Assembly: GCA_045613985.1 (NCBI GenBank)
Contig: JAZLCA010000052.1
Coordinates: 1-29,959, forward strand
Length of the DNA stretch: 29,959 nucleotides
Direction of reading: 5' to 3'
From: SIG644 sp045613985
GTDB taxonomy: Bacteria; Bacillota; Clostridia; Oscillospirales; CAG-272
The translations under genes were made by a program, and so were the position numbers. Positions 24,953 through 29,959 of this stretch are shown here, one piece after another. How positions within the stretch are numbered: the first letter of the stretch is position 1; each line of letters opens with the position of its first letter. The notes under the pieces are model-generated. The model was not told the origin of the DNA. It saw nothing but the letters and a program-made list of their open reading frames with translations, and searched no databases.

Positions 24953-25558
24953 ATGTTTTTTCTTGATTTACTTGCCCCCCTACCCCCGTTACTGTTCGCC
25001 GTTGGCGCACACGGGCTGGGGCATTGGATCGCGGCGCGTCTTGGCGGTGTGCATATGCAATCCCTGCGTCGCACCCCCACCGGGCTTCGGCTGGTGGCTA
25101 ACGGAGGCTTCGCCTCGTACGATGCTGAATTGTACTGCGCCCTGGGAGGACCTGTGGCCAATGCAGCCGCGGCCCTGCTTTGCCGCCTGATCGCCTTGGC
25201 GCATCCCGCACTTTCCGATTTCATGTCGCCCCTGATCGTTCTTTCTTTGTATCTGGGGCTTCTCAACCTTCTGCCCTTGGAAGGTTTTGACGGCGCACGC
25301 ATCCTTCATTGTTGGCTGTGCTGCCGCCATCGCCGTCTGCCCTCCCTCTCTCCCGCACGGGCGGATTGTTGGATCGCATGTTTGTCCTGCGCGCTTTTAT
25401 TATTGCTTTGGATGATCGCCGTTTATCTGCTGCTTCGCCGAGGCAGTGCGCTGTCTTTGTATCTATTTTGTTTGCAGCTGTTTCGGTCAACCGCCATGAG
25501 CGGCAAGTCCGTTCAAAAGGGCGAAATCGGGAGCATTCGGGAGAATACGAAAGAATAA
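24953..25558 (+). CDS. M50 site-2 protease-like membrane protein lacking the catalytic Glu
   Basis: A 201-aa membrane protein from the ATG at 24953, which has AAAGGAG seven to eight bases upstream; the frame is open to 24863. The first membrane segment holds AHGLGHW (residues 19-25), aligning with the zinc motif HExxH of SpoIVFB-type intramembrane proteases, but the Glu is Gly (GGG at 25013-25015; GAG would restore it). The second motif is intact, NLLPLEGFDGARIL, with the zinc-binding Asp. Several more hydrophobic segments follow, including a Leu-rich one (ACLSCALLLLLWMIAVYLLL). Clostridial homologues cleave membrane proteins during sporulation or stress. Without the Glu it is probably inactive, a binding protein, or a sequence error. 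The C-terminal 30 residues are polar. Confidence 0.72.
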   Translation: MFFLDLLAPLPPLLFAVGAHGLGHWIAARLGGVHMQSLRRTPTGLRLVANGGFASYDAELYCALGGPVANAAAALLCRLIALAHPALSDFMSPLIVLSLYLGLLNLLPLEGFDGARILHCWLCCRHRRLPSLSPARADCWIACLSCALLLLLWMIAVYLLLRRGSALSLYLFCLQLFRSTAMSGKSVQKGEIGSIRENTKE

Positions 25559-25659
25559 GCAAGCATAGGGGAGAATATCGCGAATAATCGCGGTTATATG
25601 CAACTCATTGCGTCTTTTCGGGAATAATCGCGTTTTTTTGAAAATATCGCAAAATACTA
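25559..25659. repeat. Short AT/GC repeat-rich spacer before the pot operon
   Basis: Variants of GAATAATCGCG occur twice (about 25580-25590 and 25622-25632), with related ATATCGC words at about 25576 and 25644. They may be regulator-binding sites for the pot operon or remains of a small repeat; no gene is seen here. Confidence 0.35.
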
Positions 25660-25688
25660 TTGCATTTTGTCGCATTGTCTGCTACAAT
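25660..25688 (+). promoter_or_regulatory. Sigma-A promoter of potABCD
   Basis: TTGCAT (25660-25665) and TACAAT (25683-25688) with a 17-base spacer. The leader to potA is about 155 bases, unusually long, and contains a short ORF at its end. Confidence 0.7.
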
Positions 25689-25843
25689 ATGGGTTAGACC
25701 TTTCGGACAGTTCCCACAGAAACGGCGTCGCACGGACAAGCACATCGCGCGTCACGGCCATTTTCGTCCTAACTGTTCTCTGTTCCGCCACGCGGCTCAA
25801 AAGAGGAAGGCTGGTATCTATTTCTTTTTTCAAAGGAGTATAT

Positions 25844-25891
25844 ATGCGGAATGAATCAAAATATTTTGATCCAACTCAAAAACATCTCTAA
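25844..25891 (+). CDS. Possible 15-codon leader ORF overlapping the potA start
   Basis: The ATG at 25844 lies five bases after AAAGGAG (25832-25838), the ideal distance, and encodes MRNESKYFDPTQKHL before a TAA at 25889. The potA ATG at 25851 is in another frame and 12 bases from the same ribosome binding site. Ribosomes may start at either ATG, which would make potA translation sensitive to this competition. It could equally be a chance ATG. Confidence 0.25.
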   Translation: MRNESKYFDPTQKHL

Positions 25892-26978
25892 AAGTTTTGA
25901 TGACGAGACCATCCTTGACAAGATCAATCTCGACATCCACGACAAGGAATTCGTTACCCTGCTCGGTCCCTCGGGTTGCGGTAAGACCACCACTCTTCGC
26001 ATTATCGGCGGCTTTGAGACGCCGGACGAAGGAGAGGTGCTGTTTGACAACAAAAAGATCAACGACATCCCGGCGTACCAGCGTCCCGTCAACACGGTGT
26101 TCCAGAAGTACGCCCTGTTTCCTCACCTGAACGTCTTTGAGAATATTGCCTTCGGTCTGCGCCTGAAGCGTCTGCCTGAAAAGGAGATCGTTCGCCAGGT
26201 CAAGGATATGCTGGCTATGGTCAACCTGCGAGGCTTTGAGCATCGAAAGATCGCTACCCTCTCGGGCGGTCAGCAGCAGCGCGTTGCCATTGCCCGCGCG
26301 CTGATCAATCATCCTAAGGTTCTTCTTCTGGACGAGCCTTTGGGTGCTTTGGACCTCAAATTGCGCAAGGATATGCAGGTCGAGCTTAAGAATATGCAAA
26401 AGCGCACCGGCATCACCTTTATCTACGTCACCCACGACCAGGAAGAGGCACTGTCCATGTCGGACACCGTTGTCGTCATGGCCGATGGCTGTATTCAGCA
26501 GATCGGTTCACCCACCGACATCTACAACGAGCCCGTCAACGCTTTTGTTGCCGATTTTATCGGCGAGAGCAACATTCTCGCCGGCACCATGCCCGAAGAC
26601 TTTCGTGCCCGTTTCTCCGGACACACCTTTGAGTGCCTGGACTGCGGCTTTGAAAAGAACGAAGCCGTCGATATCGTCGTCCGTCCCGAGGACGTGGACG
26701 TTGTCGCTCCCGAAAAGGGTATGCTGCTCGGCGTCGTTTCCTCCGTTATCTTCAAGGGCGACTACTACGAGATCATCGTGGACGTTTCCGGCTTCAAGTG
26801 GATGATTGAGACCTCCGACTACGTTGCCCCCGACACCACCATTGGTCTGCACATCGAGCCCGATGCCATCCATATTATGAAAAAGTCTGTCTATTCGGGC
26901 CGCTTTGGCGACTATTCCTCCTTCTCGGACGAGCTGGACAAGCTGTCCGAGCCGGAAATCGAGGAGGACGAAGAATGA
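25851..26978 (+). CDS. potA: Spermidine/putrescine ABC transporter ATP-binding protein PotA
   Basis: A 375-aa ATPase. Walker A GPSGCGKT (39-46), the ABC signature LSGGQQQR (137-144), Walker B LLLDEP (158-163) and the switch His in YVTHDQEEA are all present; residues about 240-350 form the TOBE regulatory domain. It powers polyamine import through PotB and PotC. The tail is acidic (EPEIEEDEE). The start at 25851 is the only one giving a full N-terminus, although its ribosome binding site is 12 bases away. It overlaps potB by four bases. Confidence 0.94.
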   Translation: MNQNILIQLKNISKSFDDETILDKINLDIHDKEFVTLLGPSGCGKTTTLRIIGGFETPDEGEVLFDNKKINDIPAYQRPVNTVFQKYALFPHLNVFENIAFGLRLKRLPEKEIVRQVKDMLAMVNLRGFEHRKIATLSGGQQQRVAIARALINHPKVLLLDEPLGALDLKLRKDMQVELKNMQKRTGITFIYVTHDQEEALSMSDTVVVMADGCIQQIGSPTDIYNEPVNAFVADFIGESNILAGTMPEDFRARFSGHTFECLDCGFEKNEAVDIVVRPEDVDVVAPEKGMLLGVVSSVIFKGDYYEIIVDVSGFKWMIETSDYVAPDTTIGLHIEPDAIHIMKKSVYSGRFGDYSSFSDELDKLSEPEIEEDEE

Positions 26979-27826
26979 CGGCATCCAAGCACCCTCCCGC
27001 AAAAAAGAAAAGCGTCTCCTCCCCCTTTGCCTACGTTGCGGCATCGCCCCATATCATCTGGGCAATCATGTTTATCGTCGCGCCCCTTTTGTTCGTCATG
27101 TATTACGCCTTTACCGATGCGTCGGGAGCTTTTACCTGGAACAACATTCTGGCACTGGGCGAGCACACCGAGACCTTTACGCTCTCCTTTTCCATGTCCG
27201 TCATTGCTACGGTTTTGTGCCTTTTGATCGGATATCCCTTGGCGTATTGTATCGCTAAGCTGTCTCCCCGCACACAAAAGATCGTCATGCTGCTGCTCAT
27301 GTTGCCCATGTGGATGAACCTGCTCATCCGCACCTATTCCATGATGGCAATTCTGGACGACGGCGGCTTTCTCAATACCTTTCTGACCGCCATTGGGTTT
27401 CAGCCCGTCCACATTGTGGGCACGGCTCCTGCCGTCGTGTTCGGCATGGTGTATAATTTCCTGCCTTATATGGTTCTGCCCATCCATTCGGTTATTTCCA
27501 AAATGGACAACCGCTACATTGAAGCGGCGGCAGACCTCGGCTGCAACAACGTGCAAACGCTGTTCCGCGTCATTCTTCCCCTGTCCGCCTCGGGCATCAT
27601 CTCGGGCGTGACCATGGTATTCGTGCCCTCCATCTCGACCTTCTACATTTCACAGAAGCTGGGCGGCGGCACCTTCGACCTCATCGGTGATACCATCGAG
27701 CGTCAGTTCCAAAACCCTGTCACCTACAACGTAGGTGCGGCCATCTCTCTGGTCATGATGATCCTGATTCTCATCTCTATGGCGATCATGAATCGTTTTT
27801 CGGACGAAGGGACGGTGATCGTATGA
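26975..27826 (+). CDS. potB: Spermidine/putrescine ABC transporter permease PotB
   Basis: A 283-aa membrane protein with six predicted membrane segments after a short Lys-rich cytoplasmic start (KHPPAKKKS). The EAA loop that docks on PotA reads EAAADLGCNNVQTLFRVILP (about residues 187-206). It forms the pore with PotC. Four-base overlaps with both potA and potC indicate coupled translation. Confidence 0.93.
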   Translation: MTASKHPPAKKKSVSSPFAYVAASPHIIWAIMFIVAPLLFVMYYAFTDASGAFTWNNILALGEHTETFTLSFSMSVIATVLCLLIGYPLAYCIAKLSPRTQKIVMLLLMLPMWMNLLIRTYSMMAILDDGGFLNTFLTAIGFQPVHIVGTAPAVVFGMVYNFLPYMVLPIHSVISKMDNRYIEAAADLGCNNVQTLFRVILPLSASGIISGVTMVFVPSISTFYISQKLGGGTFDLIGDTIERQFQNPVTYNVGAAISLVMMILILISMAIMNRFSDEGTVIV

Positions 27827-28686
27827 AGATTCTGTCTAAGTCCTATATCGCCCTGATTTTGACGATTTTGTACGTTCCCATTCTCGTGTTGATGCTCTTC
27901 TCTTTCAACAGCACCAACAACACCGGCGTCTTTACCGGCTTTTCTTTGTATTGGTATCAGGAGCTGTTCCGCAGTGCCGAAACGTTCGGCGCACTCAAGA
28001 ACACCTTGATCCTGGCCGTCAGCTCGGCCGTTTCCGCCACCTTGATCGGCACCGCCGCATCCCTCGGTCTTCACCGTATGCGCAGTAAGTTTTTGCGGGG
28101 AGCGATCACCTCAGTGACCAACATTCCCATGATGAATCCCGATATCGTCACGGGTATTTCCATGATGCTGTTGTTCGTTTTCGTGGGAACGCTGGTGGGA
28201 AGCACCGAAAAGCTCAACTTCTGGACGTTGCTGATCGCTCACGTTACCTTTAACATTCCCTACGTTATCCTCAACGTAACGCCCAAATTCCGTCAGATGG
28301 ACAAGCATCTGCCCGAAGCGGCGCAGGATCTGGGCTGCACTCCCATCCAATCCTTCTTCAAGGTAGAGCTGCCCTCCATCATGCCCGGCATCGTGACCGG
28401 CTTTATCATGTCCTTCACCTTGTCGTTGGATGACTTCGTCATTTCGTATTTCTGTTCGGGAAGCGATTTCCAGACCTTGCCCATTCTGATTTACTCGATG
28501 ACAAAGAAGGAAGTCAAGCCCGACATTTATGCACTGTCCACCCTGATGATCATTGCCATCCTTACGCTGTTGATCCTGACCAATCTCTCGAGCGGCCGCG
28601 GAGACAGCCGGGAACGTTTCCACTCCTGGCGTAGCCGTGTACGTGAGCGCGTGCAGTCGCGCCGCGAACCGAAGGGAGGCAACTGA
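27823..28686 (+). CDS. potC: Spermidine/putrescine ABC transporter permease PotC
   Basis: A 287-aa permease with six predicted membrane segments. The EAA loop reads EAAQDLGCTPIQSFFKVELP (about residues 166-185). After the last segment is a strongly basic cytoplasmic tail with many Arg (SRERFHSWRSRVRERVQSRR), about 25 residues longer than usual PotC ends. It pairs with PotB and overlaps it by four bases. Two bases separate its stop from the potD start. Confidence 0.93.
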   Translation: MKILSKSYIALILTILYVPILVLMLFSFNSTNNTGVFTGFSLYWYQELFRSAETFGALKNTLILAVSSAVSATLIGTAASLGLHRMRSKFLRGAITSVTNIPMMNPDIVTGISMMLLFVFVGTLVGSTEKLNFWTLLIAHVTFNIPYVILNVTPKFRQMDKHLPEAAQDLGCTPIQSFFKVELPSIMPGIVTGFIMSFTLSLDDFVISYFCSGSDFQTLPILIYSMTKKEVKPDIYALSTLMIIAILTLLILTNLSSGRGDSRERFHSWRSRVRERVQSRREPKGGN

Positions 28687-28688
28687 CC

Positions 28689-29906
28689 ATGAAAAAACGC
28701 ATTTTTATCCTGGCCTGCCTGTTGATCGTCCTTACGCTGACCGCCGCGATCCTCCCCTCCTGCGGACAAAGCGACGTCATCGTCCTCAACGTCTACAACT
28801 GGGGTGAGTATATCTCGGACGGCTCGGAAGATACGCTGGACGTCAACAAAGCCTTTGAAGAGTACTTTTATGAGGCCTATGGCCAAAAGGTCAAGGTCAA
28901 TTATACCACCTACGCCTCCAATGAGGATATGTACGCCAAGCTGCGCAGCGGCTCGACGGGCTACGATGTGGTCATTCCCTCGGACTACATGATCCAGCGC
29001 ATGATCAACGAAGATATGCTGGAAGAGCTCAACTTTGACAACATTCCCAACGCGCAGTACATCGCGCCCGAGTTCAAGGACCAGTACTACGATCCCACCA
29101 ACGCCTACTCTGTGCCCTACACCTGCGGCATGGTCGGTATCATCTACAACACCAACATGGTAGACGAGGCCGATATCGGCTCTTGGGACCTGCTCTGGAA
29201 CGAAAAATACACTGGCAAGATTTTGCAGTTCAACAATGCCCGCGATGCCTTCGGTACCGCCATGTATTATCAAAAACTGGACGTCAACACCAAGAACCGC
29301 GCCGACTGGGAAACAGCCCTGCAATATTTGAAGGATCAGAAGCCCCTTGTTCAAGGCTACATCATGGACGAGGTCTTCAACAAAATGAAGGGTGAATCGG
29401 CCGCCGTCGCGCCTTACTACGCCGGTGACTACCTGACCATGTACGACAGCAACGACGCGTTGGCCTTCTACTACCCCGAGGAAGGCACCAACATCTTTGT
29501 TGACGCCATGTGCATTCCCAAGGGATCGCGCAACAAGGACGTCGCCGAGGCCTACATCAACTTCATGCTGTCCGAGGAGATCGCGGTTGCCAACGCCGAA
29601 TACATCGGCTACGCCAGCCCCAATCTGCTGGTCCGTCAGAATGAAGAATACATCGCCTACATGGAAGATTGGCATGAAGACGCCATGGACATTCTGTACA
29701 ACGATGCCCAGACCGTCCCCACCCAGTACTATCATATGTTGGATGCCGAAACACAGGACATTGCCAACGAATTGTGGGAACAGCTCAAGATCGAATCCTC
29801 GGTCGGAAGCTCCATCCACACCATTGCTCTTGTCATCGTCATCCTGTGCGCTGCATTCTTCCTGTGGAGATTCATTCTCAAAAAATATCGGATGTCGCAT
29901 TATTGA
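28689..29906 (+). CDS. potD: Polyamine-binding lipoprotein PotD with C-terminal membrane segment
   Basis: A 405-aa solute-binding protein. The signal peptide ends in the lipobox LPSC with Cys25. The mature part starts with the PotD hallmark VLNVYNWGEYIS and continues with SGSTGYDVVIPSDYM, VPYTCGMVGIIYNT and acidic/aromatic residues that hold the polyamine. Residues about 378-396 (HTIALVIVILCAAFFLWRF) form an extra membrane segment followed by a basic tail, so the protein would be anchored at both ends. It captures polyamines outside the cell and delivers them to PotBC. The ribosome binding site GGGAGG is nine bases upstream, inside the potC end. Confidence 0.92.
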   Translation: MKKRIFILACLLIVLTLTAAILPSCGQSDVIVLNVYNWGEYISDGSEDTLDVNKAFEEYFYEAYGQKVKVNYTTYASNEDMYAKLRSGSTGYDVVIPSDYMIQRMINEDMLEELNFDNIPNAQYIAPEFKDQYYDPTNAYSVPYTCGMVGIIYNTNMVDEADIGSWDLLWNEKYTGKILQFNNARDAFGTAMYYQKLDVNTKNRADWETALQYLKDQKPLVQGYIMDEVFNKMKGESAAVAPYYAGDYLTMYDSNDALAFYYPEEGTNIFVDAMCIPKGSRNKDVAEAYINFMLSEEIAVANAEYIGYASPNLLVRQNEEYIAYMEDWHEDAMDILYNDAQTVPTQYYHMLDAETQDIANELWEQLKIESSVGSSIHTIALVIVILCAAFFLWRFILKKYRMSHY

Positions 29907-29932
29907 TTTTAACGTCCAAACGTCCCTTCTTC

Positions 29933-29959
29933 CCGCCGCAGGGGGCGGACTTTTTTTTT
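29933..29959 (+). terminator. Probable terminator of potABCD at the window edge
   Basis: CCGCC (29933-29937) pairs with GGCGG (29944-29948) and is followed by at least nine T residues that run to the window edge. The stem is short but GC-rich and sits 27 bases after potD. Confidence 0.6.

Noticed and set aside
28527..29900. Minus-strand frame of 457 codons opposite potD
   Set aside because: Antisense to potD; Val/Gly-rich shadow translation with no ribosome binding site.

Overview
The window comes from a low-to-mid GC Gram-positive bacterium, most likely a gut-type clostridium (Bacillota, Oscillospirales-like). The basis is near-consensus sigma-A promoters with 16-17 bp spacers, strong AGGAGG ribosome binding sites, a tRNA gene with encoded CCA, a DUF1836 regulator, DUF6809, and a potABCD operon whose binding protein is a lipoprotein. 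No species can be named from the sequence.

Layout. 1-3960 is housekeeping-like: a partial hypothetical gene at the left edge, a PHP-family histidinol-phosphatase, a hypothetical protein with a coiled-coil end, and a divergent lipoprotein 5'-nucleotidase that ends at a strong terminator. 4015-6662 holds a small ORF and an IS21-family insertion sequence (istA/istB). 6663-7109 is gene-free and carries two related inverted-repeat modules. 7056-23629 is a dense minus-strand defence island. 23640-24110 holds a possible tRNA-like remnant, two hairpin terminators and a tRNA-Leu(GAG). 24118-29959 returns to ordinary genes: a DUF1836 regulator, an M50-like membrane protein that lacks its catalytic Glu, and the polyamine transport operon potABCD.

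The defence island has two transcription units, each with its own promoter and closed by almost identical terminators. Unit 1 starts at a promoter at 23601-23629 and reads abiEi, abiEii, hsdR, an hsdM-hsdS fusion, a GIY-YIG protein, a 1047-aa SIR2-Argonaute fusion, a DUF3800 protein, a nuclease-helicase (DUF2075) interrupted by one in-frame amber codon, a DUF5677 protein and DUF6809. Gaps from abiEi to DUF5677 are at most about 55 bases. Unit 2 starts at a promoter at 8991-9019 and encodes a coiled-coil protein, a protein with an SRA-like modified-DNA reader domain, and a PD-(D/E)XK nuclease. It looks like a split modification-dependent restriction system.

The most interesting points are the fused SIR2-Argonaute with a degenerate PIWI site embedded in a type I restriction operon beside DUF3800 and a nuclease-helicase, and the three-gene reader/nuclease unit. 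All family assignments come from reading motifs by eye; no database search was run.
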